From DATBVX01 sp963696675 (GTDB lineage: Bacteria; Pseudomonadota; Gammaproteobacteria; Steroidobacterales; Steroidobacteraceae): a DNA stretch of 64,000 nt. The notes beneath the pieces are model-generated. The model searched no databases and was not told where the DNA came from. It saw only the letters and a program-made list of their open reading frames with translations. Each line of letters opens with the position of its first letter. Positions within the stretch are counted from its first letter, which is position 1. The stretch lies in assembly GCA_963696675.1 (NCBI GenBank), contig CAVOLM010000018.1:1-64000 (forward strand). The letters run 5' to 3'. The position numbers were made by a program, and so were the translations under genes. Below, piece by piece: positions 29,009-38,533 of this stretch.

Positions 29009-29066
29009 CAACAAGGGCCACTCTATATAGAACGGCAGGCCTCAAGCACCACGCGACACGAGCGGG

Positions 29067-29465
29067 TCAGAGCAGCGCGCGCATCAACAGAGCAACGCCG
29101 AGGGCGAATCCGCCGAGATAGGTTCCGAGCGCGCCGAGTGCGCGCAGCGGATGGGGCGGTGCGTTGAAGTTGGGTGTCATCAGCATGCCCATCGCATGCG
29201 ACACGCGGCAGATCGTGACGATCACGACCACCCACGTGATCCAGCCGCCTGCGCCGGACATCAGGAAGTACAGAAACAGCGCCACGAAAATCGGCACGTA
29301 TTCGGCGGCATTACCATGCGCGCGGACCGCCTTGTTCAAGGGGCCGGATAGATCACTGCCGGCGCCGATGCCCGTCTTGGTACGCTGGCGCGTCAGCGAC
29401 ACATTCAGAGCGAGCGCGAAATAGAGCAGCACCAGAATGGCAGAGCAGATCAGATACGCATTCAT
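29067..29465 (-). CDS. MAPEG family membrane protein
   Basis: A 132-residue protein with four predicted helices and the MAPEG (membrane-associated eicosanoid and glutathione metabolism) pattern. It has the Arg/Lys-rich first loop, VRAHGNAAEYVPIFVALFLYF and the RVSHAMGM segment. Bacterial members are mostly uncharacterised glutathione-related membrane proteins. The start at 29465 follows an AAGGAG site six bases upstream. It lies upstream of hemA in the same direction but is separated by the Fur-like box. Confidence 0.88.
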   Translation of the reverse strand: MNAYLICSAILVLLYFALALNVSLTRQRTKTGIGAGSDLSGPLNKAVRAHGNAAEYVPIFVALFLYFLMSGAGGWITWVVVIVTICRVSHAMGMLMTPNFNAPPHPLRALGALGTYLGGFALGVALLMRALL

Positions 29466-29593
29466 TCCGTTCTCCTTACGTGGCGCGGCCACCTCATGGT
29501 CGGAAGTGAAACCAATGATGCACGCGCAGCCCGGCAGTGGCGATCCTTAACCGCGGGGATGATGGTAGGATGCGCCGCCACAACGCCCGGACC

Positions 29594-29683
29594 GGAGAGG
29601 TGGCAGAGCGGTTGAATGCACCGGTCTTGAAAACCGGCAGACTCTCACGAGTCTCGCGAGTTCGAATCTCGCCCTCTCCGCCA
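29594..29683 (+). tRNA. tRNA-Ser (anticodon TGA)
   Basis: The 90-base sequence folds as a type II tRNA: acceptor GGAGAGG/CCTCTCC, anticodon stem CCGGT/ACCGG with loop CTTGAAA (anticodon TGA at 29628-29630), a long variable arm and T loop TTCGAAT. CCA is encoded. Its last 26 bases recur at 30530-30555. Confidence 0.96.
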
Positions 29684-29789
29684 GAAGAATACTTGTTTGG
29701 GGCAGGCACGCTAATCCGGCGACGCGCGGGCCGCCTCGAAGAGCGGGCGGATCTCGACTCGCATTGTCGTGCCTCCTGTTGGGCGGCCC

Positions 29790-30518
29790 TTACCGATCGA
29801 GCTCGGGGTAGTGGCGAAACAGATCCTCGTTGTTGAACTCGAGGCGACGCCCTGAGGTCACGTACTGCGCAATGCGCGGCCGGCCGAATACGGCGTCGTG
29901 AAGTCGTCGCAGATGCGGACGATTTCGCAGTGCCCGATGAGTCGCCTGTGGGAAGGCGTATCGCAAACCCGCGATGACCTGCGCCGTGGAGAGGTCTGCG
30001 TACGTGAGGCGTCCACCCACCATCCACGGTCCGCGTGCCTTGTTGAGTGTCAGTACGCGCTCGAAGTAGCCGAAGAACTTCGGCAGTCGTACCGACAGGA
30101 AATCCTTGGTGCGCCGCCTCGCCGCCGACCTCTGCTCCTCGTAGGCATAGCCATCCCCAAGCGGGTGATGAGTGTGAAACGTCTCGAGATAGAGGTCGAG
30201 GATCGTGAGCTGCAACTGGTTCGTCCACAACCGGCCCGCCTCATCGCGCGGTGCGAGTCTCAGTCGGTCGCCGAGAAAGAGCAGGATATTCGGCGTCTGG
30301 GCGATGAGCTGCCGCCCGGCCTTGAGAATGGGCACTGCAAAGGGCACCCGATCGACGCCCCTAGCTTCGAGCACCTTCAATATTGCGGGCACGCCTCCAC
30401 CTTTCGACTCCGGCACCAAGGCCACGTCGACGTAGCGTGCGCCAGCCTCTTCCAGCGCGAGCCGGATGAATTCACCGCGCCCTTGTGCGCCGGGCCAGTA
30501 ATAAAGCTTGTAGCTCAT
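29790..30518 (-). CDS. Glutathione S-transferase family protein
   Basis: The 242-residue product begins MSYKLYYWPGAQGRGEFIRL, a thioredoxin-fold N-terminal domain of the alpha/mu/pi/sigma GST type, with AQTPNILLFLG near residue 80 and an all-helical C-terminal domain (GPWMVGGRLTYADL). It probably conjugates or reduces with glutathione; the substrate is not known. It is the only gene between tRNA-Ser and a copy of that tRNA's 3' end, and runs opposite to the tRNA. The frame stays open upstream through the tRNA copy, which is not coding. Confidence 0.87.
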   Translation of the reverse strand: MSYKLYYWPGAQGRGEFIRLALEEAGARYVDVALVPESKGGGVPAILKVLEARGVDRVPFAVPILKAGRQLIAQTPNILLFLGDRLRLAPRDEAGRLWTNQLQLTILDLYLETFHTHHPLGDGYAYEEQRSAARRRTKDFLSVRLPKFFGYFERVLTLNKARGPWMVGGRLTYADLSTAQVIAGLRYAFPQATHRALRNRPHLRRLHDAVFGRPRIAQYVTSGRRLEFNNEDLFRHYPELDR

Positions 30519-30529
30519 CTGCATTTCGG

Positions 30530-30555
30530 GAGTTCGAATCTCCCCCTCTCCGCCA
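30530..30555 (+). repeat. Copy of the tRNA-Ser 3' end (att-like)
   Basis: These 26 bases match the last 26 bases of tRNA-Ser (29658-29683) at 25 positions, from the T arm through CCA. No upstream tRNA body is present. With the intact tRNA it forms direct repeats around the GST gene, as left by site-specific integration at a tRNA 3' end. Confidence 0.85.
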
Positions 30556-30556
30556 A

Positions 30557-31250
30557 CTACAATGGCAGTCCGACGCGCTCCATCAATGCGCGATACCTGG
30601 GCTCCTCCCGCAGGTCCTTCAGCCGCACCTCCACCTTGAGATAGCGCACCGAGCCCGAGCGCTCGTTGACGGCGCGCTCGAGCCATTCCAGCGCTTGCTC
30701 TCTTTCATTCAATCCGGCGCGGATCAAAGCAACGAAGAACGCGACCTCCGCCTTTCCATCCTGGGCGATGAGGTCAGCCAGCAGTTTTCGTCCTTGGGTC
30801 TCCTTGCCAGCGACCGCATACAGATGTCCGAGCGAACCGGCGATGGGCGGCTCGCCTTCCCACGTATCGAACACGACCTTCATGTCGGCTTCGGCGCGGT
30901 CGAAATGTCCCATTTGTTCCAGCGCCATGCCGCGGATCCACTTCGGCGTCGTCGCCTCGGGCGCCAGCTCAAGCGTTCGGTCCTCCTGCTTGACGGCTTC
31001 GGTATACCGACCCGCGGCCAGATACGCCATGCCCAGATCCGCGTTGATACGCGTAGATACCGGGTCGAGCTCTATCGCGCGTTGCATGGAGCGCACCGCT
31101 TCATCGACGTGTCCGAGTGCCGTGTGACACAGCGCGTACCAGTGGTAGGCGACGACGTAGTTCGGATTGAGCTCGATGGCGCGTCGGAATTCCTGGTCCG
31201 CCTTCTGCCACGACCTCGCGGCGCTTCAGTTCAGCCAGAAAGCCCGGCAT
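30557..31250 (-). pseudogene. Remnant of a TPR protein
   Basis: The C-terminal part contains four or so tetratricopeptide repeats (for example SMQRAIELDPVSTRINADLGMA and ending RYRALMERVGLPL). Upstream, an ATG at 31250 starts FLAELKRRE, the N-terminal signature of much longer proteins such as the one at 55119-56892. That signature joins the repeats directly, in a different frame, near base 31205. The regulatory or TolB-like middle is absent. This looks like an internally deleted gene, and it lies right beside the tRNA-Ser copy. Confidence 0.65.
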
Positions 31251-31483
31251 GGTTGGGAGGCCCCCTATGGCGATGACGGCCGGCGTTTCTTGGACGTGCC
31301 GGTGACGCAGCGCTGGCCTAAGTTCCCACGGACGAAGCGCGGCAGTCAAAACAAGCTGCACGGATCGCGCGGCGATCGGGCGACTCCTCGCGTCGTCGCG
31401 CGGCGCTAGTTAGGATAGCGTTCTCACCGCCAGAACCAGTGAGCCTCCTATTGACCCTGCTCGAAAAATGTAAGGATTCCGCC

Positions 31484-33000
31484 ATGCACGCAGCAGCAAG
31501 GACACGCCGCACGAGCGCGATCGCCTTCACCGCCTTGATTGCGGTTTGGGCGCGACCCGCAGCCGCCGCAGAAGAGCATTCCCACCCACCGCCTGAGAAA
31601 CTGGGAAGCGTTGTCTTCGAGACTTCGTGTGCGCCCGAAGTCAAAGCAGCGTTCAACAGGGCAGTCGCGCTGCTGCATTCGTTTACGTTTGATGCATCCG
31701 AGCAGGCGTTCCGCGACGTAGCGCGCACCGATCCGAAGTGCGCCATGGCGCATTGGGGCATCGCGCTCTCCTACTACCACCCCTTGTGGGAGCCACCGGA
31801 TGCGGCGCACCTGCGGCTCGGCGTGCAAGAAGTTGAAGCCGCTTCCCGGCCGCCTGCCGCCACTGCGCGCGAGCGGGCTTTCATCGATGCTGCCGCGATC
31901 TACTACCGGGATTGCGGATCATGTTGCTCCCGCAGATCGCGCCCGCGCGTATGAGCGGGCGATGGCGGGCGTTGCCGCGCGCTATCCGCGAGGACACCGA
32001 AGCGCAGATCTTCCACGCGCTGGCGCTGCTGGCGACGGCTCCGCCCACTGATCGAACGCACGCCCAGCAGAAGCAAGCCGGGCAGATTCTCGAGCCGCTG
32101 TACGCAAAGTTTCCGGAACACCCGGGGCTTGCTCACTACTTGATTCACGCTTACGACAGCTCTGAGCTCGCTCCGCGCGGGCTCGAGGCAGCTCGCGCTT
32201 ATTCGCAAATCGCGCCTTCTGCGCCGCACGCGCTTCACATGCCATCGCACATCTTTACGCGGCTGGGACTATGGGAGGACTCGGTCGCATCGAATCTCGC
32301 GGCGCGCCAGGCCGCGCACGACGCCGGTGATATCGGCGAGGAGTTGCACGCGATGGACTATCTCACCTACGCGTACCTGCAGCTCGGGCGGTTCGCCGAT
32401 GCTGAGCGAATCGTGAGTCAGGCTGGCGCCACTGGCTCACTGTCCGGCAGCGAGTTCAAGATCGGTTATGCGGCCAATGCAATGCCGGTGCGCCTGGCTA
32501 TCGAGCAAGGCCAATGGTCCACAGCCGCCAATCTGCGGCCGCTCGCCGATTCCAGCCCGCAGAATGCCGCAATTGTCTACTGGGCACGAGTCGTCGGACA
32601 GGCGCGCAACGGCAGTCCGCAGAATGCCACGGGCGATCTTGCGAAGCTCAAGGAGTGCAAGGAGAAGTTGCAGGCCACCGGCAATAAGTACTGGGCCACG
32701 CAAGTGGGCGTCCTCGATCAGGAAGCACACGCCTGGATTGCCATCGCCACGGGCGATCGTGCGGGCGCAATTGCGCTGATGCGTGCCGCCGCGGACCAGG
32801 AAGACGCCGTCGAGAAGCTCCCGGTCACTCCCGGGCCCATCATTCCTGCGCGAGAACAACTGGGAGAGATCCTGCTTGATACCGGGCAGCCGGCCGAAGC
32901 TCAGCGCGAATTTCAGGCCGCGCTACAAGCGGCGCCAGGACGTCGTGGCGCGCTCAATGGGTTGGCGCGCGCACAAGAGCAATTGCGAGCCGCGAACTAG
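31484..33000 (+). CDS. Secreted TPR-containing protein (two frame breaks)
   Basis: The protein has a signal peptide (residues 1-32, ending RPAAAAEEH) and a recognisable but uncharacterised family core: FETSCAPEVKAAFNRAVALLHSF and CAMAHWGIALSYYHPLWEPP. Many TPR-like helices follow. Frame breaks near 31915 and 31992 separate ...YYRD, APADRARAYERAMAGVAARYP and EDTEAQIFHALALLA. The start at 31484 gives the signal peptide and has an AAGGA site. The stop TAG overlaps the stop of the opposite TonB receptor gene. Role unknown. Confidence 0.78.
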
Positions 33001-35146
33001 AAAGTTGCGATGACTGAAACGCGCGCGGCACGCGGTGAGCCGGGCGTGATGTTCGTATTGCTGTTCGCAGAGGCGAAATACTCCTCGTCCAGAGAGATTC
33101 TCGACGTTGAGCTGCGCACGCAAGCGCGGGCTCGGCGCAAAGAAGACGGCGGCATCGACTCGCGTGAACGCGGGGAGTGTGACATTCGCTGCAGGCGTTG
33201 CGAGGTTCTCGGTCGCGGCGAGCATGCTGCCCCGATTGATGATGCCGAGTCCGACCCCCCACATTGGCGTGAAGTCGTACCGATTCCACAGTGAGAAGGT
33301 ATTCTCAGGCAGCGCCGCCAGCCGGGCGCCCTTCAAGATGGTCACGGTCTGATTGCTCACGATCTCGCCGTCCTGATACGCGTACGCACCCATCACGCTC
33401 CAGGAGCTCGTGATGTTGCCTGCAATGCCGAGCTCCACACCCTTCACGCGCTGACCGTCAACCAGGATCGAATGCGTGGCATCGAGGGGATCCGTGATCG
33501 CGACGTTCGTCCGCTCGAGACGATACACCGCGGCCGTGAAGGCCAGGCCCGGCAGGAGATCCCACTTCGCTCCCACTTCGTAGTTGGTGAACTCTTCAGG
33601 GTCGAGCGCCTCATTCGTGAGATTCAGGGAGGAGAGCTGCGCGCCCGCGCGCGGCTGATACGAGAGGCTATAGCTCGCGTACAGCGAGAGCGGCTCCACC
33701 GGCTTGTACACGAGTCCGGCGCGTGGGGAGATCAAGCCGTCATCGCTCCTGAACGTGGTGTTCGAGCGGTGGTTATCGAAATCGACTTCGAAACTGTCGT
33801 AGCGCAGGCCGAAGGTGGCAAGCCAGCGCGGCGAGAACTCAATCTGGTCCTGCAGGTAGGCGGCCGCAATATTCGCGACGCCGTGGTTATCCGCATCCGC
33901 TGGGCTCTGTCGGAAGCTGACGGGCAGGGTGGTGCGTGGATCGCTTACCGGCACGATCGACGAACGTCGTCGTCGGGCTGATCGTGTCGAAGAAGCCCGT
34001 GTTGCGGAAGTTGTCGGTCACCTGGCGACCGAGCTCTACGCCCGCGAGCAGTGAATGCTTCAGGGCGCCGGACTCCAGTGAAAAAAGCAGATCGGTCTGG
34101 TTGAAGAAGTTATCGCGCTGCATCGCATTGTTGTACGCGACGATCTGCACGTTGGAACCCGTCGCATCCACCACGCCCGGATACACGTTCTGGTAGAACT
34201 TGTCGTAGTCGCCGTAACGGGTGCGATTGCGCAGCGTGAACCGATCGCTGAACTGGTGCTCAATCAAAGCGCTGGCGGCCCTCACCGTCGAGTGCGTCTC
34301 GCTCTGCGCCGGATCGCCGAAGAACTCTGAGGGATCGGTCTCCAGAGGGCGCCCGGCGAATGACGACACGCCACGATCTGCCGTGCGCTCGTCGTGAAAG
34401 TATTCGACGCCGACGGCAATGAGCGTCGCCTCACTGGCGCGGAAAGTCATCGTCGGGTTGACGCCATAGCGCTTGAGGCTTACGTCGTCGCGATACGTAT
34501 CGCTGTCTTCGAACATCGCGTTGACACGCAGCGCGGCGAAGGCGTTGAAGGGCTGATTCACGTCGAGTGAAATGCGTCCGTTGTGGTACGAGCCGCCTTG
34601 CAGCGTCGCGGATCGAAACGTATCGAACCCGGCCTGCTTGCTGACACGATTGATGACACCGCCCACACCGCCGCGGCCGAAAAGCATCCCGTTCGGACCC
34701 TTCAGGGCCTCGACCTGCTCGATGTTGTAGAGATCGCGGTAGTACTCAACGTCATCGCGCAGACCGTCGATGTAGAGATCGCCAGAGGTGCTGCTCCCGC
34801 GAAATACCGGGTTATCGCGATTGCCTTCGCCCTGGGCGATACCGATCCCCGGCACGTAGCGCACCACGTCCGCGAGGTTCTGCATGTTCTGGTCATCGAT
34901 CAGCTTGCGCGTCACCACGGTGACCGAGGTGGGCTCGTCGCGCAGCAACGTATCGGTGCGCAGGGAGGTGCTGGCCTCTGCCTTGTAGCTCTCTGGCTCG
35001 TCGGCGGAAACCACGACCTTGGGCAGCGTCTTCGTCGGGACAGCCGAAGCGGGATCCGGCGCGTTCTGCGCGACTGCCAGCACCGACACGAGCGCTGCGG
35101 CTACCCCCAGGGTCTTCGGCAGACGGGTAGGGCTCTTGCGGGTCAT
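32997..35146 (-). CDS. TonB-dependent siderophore receptor (two frame breaks)
   Basis: An outer-membrane receptor of the ferric-siderophore type. It has a signal peptide (residues 1-27 ending AVAQ), then the plug domain with VVVSADEPES, SVTVVTRKLIDDQNMQNLADV and PNGMLFGRGGVGGVINRVSK. The beta-barrel ends in ...RAARVSVIATF with the terminal Phe. Breaks lie near 33955 and 33100. Transport needs TonB-ExbBD, not seen here. A Fur-like box lies 44-58 bases upstream of the start. The start at 35146 was chosen for the signal peptide. Confidence 0.92.
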
Positions 35147-35189
35147 GCGCGTCCTAACTCCCTGAAACAGACGACTGTTAATACGAATA

Positions 35190-35204
35190 GGAATGATTCT
35201 CAAT
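35190..35204 (-). promoter_or_regulatory. Fur-like box upstream of the TonB receptor
   Basis: GGAATGATTCTCAAT (plus strand reading) lies 44-58 bases upstream of the receptor start and continues AATCTT, extending the similarity to Fur operators. It is identical over 15 bases to the site before hemA. Iron repression of the receptor is expected for this family. Confidence 0.65.
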
Positions 35205-35364
35205 AATCTTACCGGCTGATAGCAACCCTTTGCAAGGTGCGCGCCGTGACGAGCTCAAATAGCCTTCAGGCGTCCGGAAGCGGTCCGCTCAAGGAAGAGA
35301 ACGAAGGAACAGCCAGGCGCGCTCGACAGTTGGCGCAACTTCGATCAGTCCCGTAGGGGGTGTC

Positions 35365-35502
35365 ATGCGAAGGCTCCTTGGTCCGGCAGAGGCCTGTTTG
35401 CTGCTCGCATATTCGCTCGCGGGATGCACAGCGAATTCTCCAGCGACGCCTGCCAGCGTCTCACCGCTGCGTCGTCAGAACGCGAATCGTGCGCGGCGGT
35501 GA
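35365..35502 (+). CDS. Possible small lipoprotein (45 residues)
   Basis: A short frame starting at ATG 35365 with AGGGGG just upstream. It encodes a hydrophobic signal with a lipobox (LAYSLAGC), followed by a short polar, Arg-rich tail. It resembles entericidin-size lipoproteins but no family is recognised. It lies between the divergent receptor and PLD genes, where nothing else is coding. Confidence 0.4.
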   Translation: MRRLLGPAEACLLLAYSLAGCTANSPATPASVSPLRRQNANRARR

Positions 35503-35544
35503 TCATAGGACGATGCAACCCGATCTCCGCTACAGTTGGCACCC

Positions 35545-37083
35545 ATGCATTCATTTCGACGCGGCCTGATCTTCCTCATCGTCGCGTGCCTCGCCGCTTG
35601 CGCGCAGTTGAAGCCTCGTCCTCCCTTGCCGGACGAGAGCGCCGTTCCACCCGGTGAGGACAGCCGCCTTGATCAGATCCTTGCCCCGGCCGAGGCACAG
35701 CATCCCGGGGAATCTGCGTTCCGCCTCGTCAAGGAAGGTTCCGAAGCCTTTGTTACCCGGGTGCAGAGTGCGCGGCTGGCCGGGCGGACTCTCGACGTTC
35801 AGACCTACATCTGGCATGCAGACCTCACTGGCATTTTTATTGCCAGCCAACTGCTCGAGGCCGCGGATCGTGGCATCAAGGTGAGGGTGCTGGTAGACGA
35901 CATGGATGCACGCGCCAAGAACGCCGGGTTTGCGGCCCTCGCCGTACACCCAAACATCGATGTGCGCATGTTCAATCCCTTCGCCTCGCGCAGCGGTACG
36001 CTCAGTCTGGTCGGGGAGGGCATGACCAGCTTCGGGCGGATCAACCACCGCATGCACAACAAGACCTGGATCGCAGATAACCGCGTAGCGATCGCCGGCG
36101 GCCGTAACATCGGCGACGAATACTTTGGCGCGAGCGATGAAGTGAACTTCGTCGATCTCGAGTTCGCGATGATTGGGCCAATAGTGCGTGATGCCTCGAC
36201 CTCGTTCGACAAGTACTGGAACTCTCCCGCCGCCTACCCGATGGAAGTGCTCGACCCCGATCGGGTCAACGACAAGGGGCTCGAGGCGTTGCGCGCGAAG
36301 CTTGCCGAGCCCCCGGGCGAGCCCGGCGCCAGCCGCTATGCAGCCGCGCTGAAAGCGGACGACACAGTGAAGCGCCTGGTTGCAGGCGACTGGCCGATGG
36401 AGTGGACCGCGAAATACAAGTTCGTGTCCGACGATCCGCTCAAAGCGACCATGAAGGATAACGATCCGAAGCGGACCCACGTCGGAACCGAGCTCGCGCC
36501 GATGGTGCGAGGGGCGCAGAAAGACATCAACATCATTTCGCCGTACTTCGTGCCCGGTGACGAGGTGACTGCCGGGCTTACCAAGGCTGTACAGGAAGGC
36601 CGGCGCGTGCGCGTGCTGACCAATTCTCTAGCCGCCAACGACGTCGCTGCGGTCCACGGTGGTTATTCCCGCTATCGGGAGCCGCTGGTGAAGGGTGGCG
36701 TGCAGGTCTGGGAATTGAAGCCTCTGAATGCCGATACGAAGAAAAGCATGTTCGGATCATCGGGAGCCAGCCTCCACACCAAGGCGCTTTCTGTCGATGG
36801 GCATACGCTGTTCGTGGGCAGCTACAATCTCGACCCGCGATCGACTTGGCTCAACTGCGAGCAGGGAGTACTGGTCGAGAACGACACGCTGACCACGCAG
36901 CTCGGGGAGATCTTTGACAAGCAAGCTGCGGGTGAACATTCCTGGCAGGTGACGCTCAAGGATAACAAGCTGAGTTGGAGCGACGGTGGGGGCGAGACGT
37001 TTACCAAGGATCCCAAAGCGTCGGGCTGGCGCCGCTTCGAAGCCTGGATGGCGCGAGTCCTGCACCTCGACGCACAGCTCTGA
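35545..37083 (+). CDS. Phospholipase D / cardiolipin synthase-like lipoprotein
   Basis: The 512-residue protein has a lipoprotein signal with lipobox LAAC (residues 14-20) and two HKD catalytic motifs. These are HNKTWIADNRVAIAGGRNIG in the first half and HTKALSVDGHTLFVGSYNLD in the second. Such proteins belong to the PLD superfamily near cardiolipin synthase C; the reaction is likely phosphatidyl transfer or phospholipid hydrolysis at the cell envelope. The ATG at 35545 is preferred over a TTG nine bases earlier. No frame break. Confidence 0.9.
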   Translation: MHSFRRGLIFLIVACLAACAQLKPRPPLPDESAVPPGEDSRLDQILAPAEAQHPGESAFRLVKEGSEAFVTRVQSARLAGRTLDVQTYIWHADLTGIFIASQLLEAADRGIKVRVLVDDMDARAKNAGFAALAVHPNIDVRMFNPFASRSGTLSLVGEGMTSFGRINHRMHNKTWIADNRVAIAGGRNIGDEYFGASDEVNFVDLEFAMIGPIVRDASTSFDKYWNSPAAYPMEVLDPDRVNDKGLEALRAKLAEPPGEPGASRYAAALKADDTVKRLVAGDWPMEWTAKYKFVSDDPLKATMKDNDPKRTHVGTELAPMVRGAQKDINIISPYFVPGDEVTAGLTKAVQEGRRVRVLTNSLAANDVAAVHGGYSRYREPLVKGGVQVWELKPLNADTKKSMFGSSGASLHTKALSVDGHTLFVGSYNLDPRSTWLNCEQGVLVENDTLTTQLGEIFDKQAAGEHSWQVTLKDNKLSWSDGGGETFTKDPKASGWRRFEAWMARVLHLDAQL

Positions 37084-37218
37084 GCCTCTGAGGCGCCTCG
37101 ATCTGCCCGTCAAGCGCCGCCTTCCATACGTATTTTCCGCAGTGCGCTACGCATAGCAGCGAATTCCCGGCCGCCGATTTCTTCGGCAGCATCCTCCTAA
37201 TTGCAGCGAGGGTGCGAA

Positions 37219-37572
37219 ATGGCCGCAACGAAACCCGTTCCAGAGATTCCCGGCACAACGATCTTCGGCGCGCGGGAAGCGCGGCGCGGCTACGCGCTGA
37301 ATCGGATGTGCTTCTCCTTCAACAGCAAGGCGAACCGCGACGCTTTCCTCAAGGACGAGGAAACGTATTGCGCCAGCTACGGACTCGACCCGGCGCAACG
37401 CGACGCGGTTCAACGGCGCGACGTGCTCGCGCTGCTCGAAGCGGGCGGAAACATCTACTACCTAGCGAAGCTCGCGGGCATCTTTCATCTCGGTGTGCAG
37501 GACATCGGTGCACAGCAGACTGGCATGACCCTCGAAGACTTCAAGGCGAAGCTCGCCCACGCAGGTAAATAG
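37219..37572 (+). CDS. ligA: Extradiol dioxygenase alpha subunit, LigA-like
   Basis: The 117-residue product matches the small alpha subunit of protocatechuate 4,5-dioxygenase (GYALNRMCFSFNSKANRDAF and GGNIYYLAKLAGIFHLGVQDIGAQQTGM). It caps the active site of the LigB beta subunit for meta ring cleavage of protocatechuate, gallate or a related acid. GAGGG precedes the start. ligB begins two bases after its stop. Confidence 0.9.
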   Translation: MAATKPVPEIPGTTIFGAREARRGYALNRMCFSFNSKANRDAFLKDEETYCASYGLDPAQRDAVQRRDVLALLEAGGNIYYLAKLAGIFHLGVQDIGAQQTGMTLEDFKAKLAHAGK

Positions 37573-37574
37573 CC

Positions 37575-38533
37575 ATGGCACAGATCGTCGGTTGCCTCAT
37601 GACCTCCCACGTTCCGGCCATCGGCGGCGCGATTGCACGCGATGCACAGCGCGAACCCTACTGGGAACCTTTCTTCCAGGGCTACAACGCGGTGCACGCA
37701 TGGCTCGCTGTGCACGTCCGGACACGGTGGTCATGTTCTATAACGACCACGGCCTGAACTTCTTTCTCGACAGCATGCCCACCTTTGCGATCGGCGCCGC
37801 CCCGCAGTATTCCAACGCCGATGAAGGCTGGGGTCTGCCAGTGGTGAAACCATTCCCCGGCGATCCGCAACTCTCATGGCATCTGATCGAGGAACTCGTA
37901 GGGGCAGGCTTCGACATGACGACCTGCCAGAAGATGCTCGTCGATCACGCCTTTGTGGTTCCGATGGAATTGCTCTGGCCTGGTGCTGCGCGCCGCGTAC
38001 GCACGGTCCCCATCGCGATCAATACCGTGCAGCATCCACTGCCTTCGGCATCACGTTGCTACGCGCTCGGCCAGGCGGTCGGCAGGGCGATCGAGACATT
38101 CCCGCGCGAAGCGCGTGTGCTCATCGTCGGCACGGGTGGTCTCTCGCATCAGCTCGACGGCCAGCGCGCAGGATTCATCAACAAAGAGTTCGACCTGATG
38201 TGTATGGACAAGCTGGTCGGTGATCCCACGGCTCTGACGGGATACACGAACCGCGAGCTGGTCGCACAGGCGGGCACACAGGGGATTGAGATCCTGATGT
38301 GGATCGCCGCTCGCGGGGCCCTGCCGGGGCTCGCACACAAGGTGCACAGCAACTACCACATTCCGATCTCGAACACCGCGGCAGGATTGTTGCTGCTCGA
38401 AGGCACGGCGGCTGCAACGCGCGATGTGGTTCTGGCAGAAACTGGCCTCAGTGCGCCAGCGCCATCGCGCTCGGATCGCCCGTCGGCGGCGGCGCATGAT
38501 CGACGTTCGCAGGTGGCCCAAGCAGCTCGGTGA
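37575..38533 (+). CDS. ligB: Extradiol dioxygenase beta subunit, LigB-like (one frame break)
   Basis: The catalytic subunit of a protocatechuate 4,5-dioxygenase-like enzyme. The iron ligands His in TSHVPAIGG and FYNDHGLNFF are present, as are GTGGLSHQLDG and the C-terminal NYHIPISNTAAG. The frame breaks near base 37705, between VHAWLA and RPDTVVMFYNDHG. Its tail overlaps the end of the opposite esterase gene by 86 bases. No other aromatic-degradation genes are near, so the true substrate cannot be told. Confidence 0.88.

Noticed and set aside
29494..30228. A minus-strand frame running through tRNA-Ser with the peptide GGEGEIRTRE
   Set aside because: This peptide is the usual artefact of translating the complement of a tRNA-Ser 3' end; the frame is not a gene.
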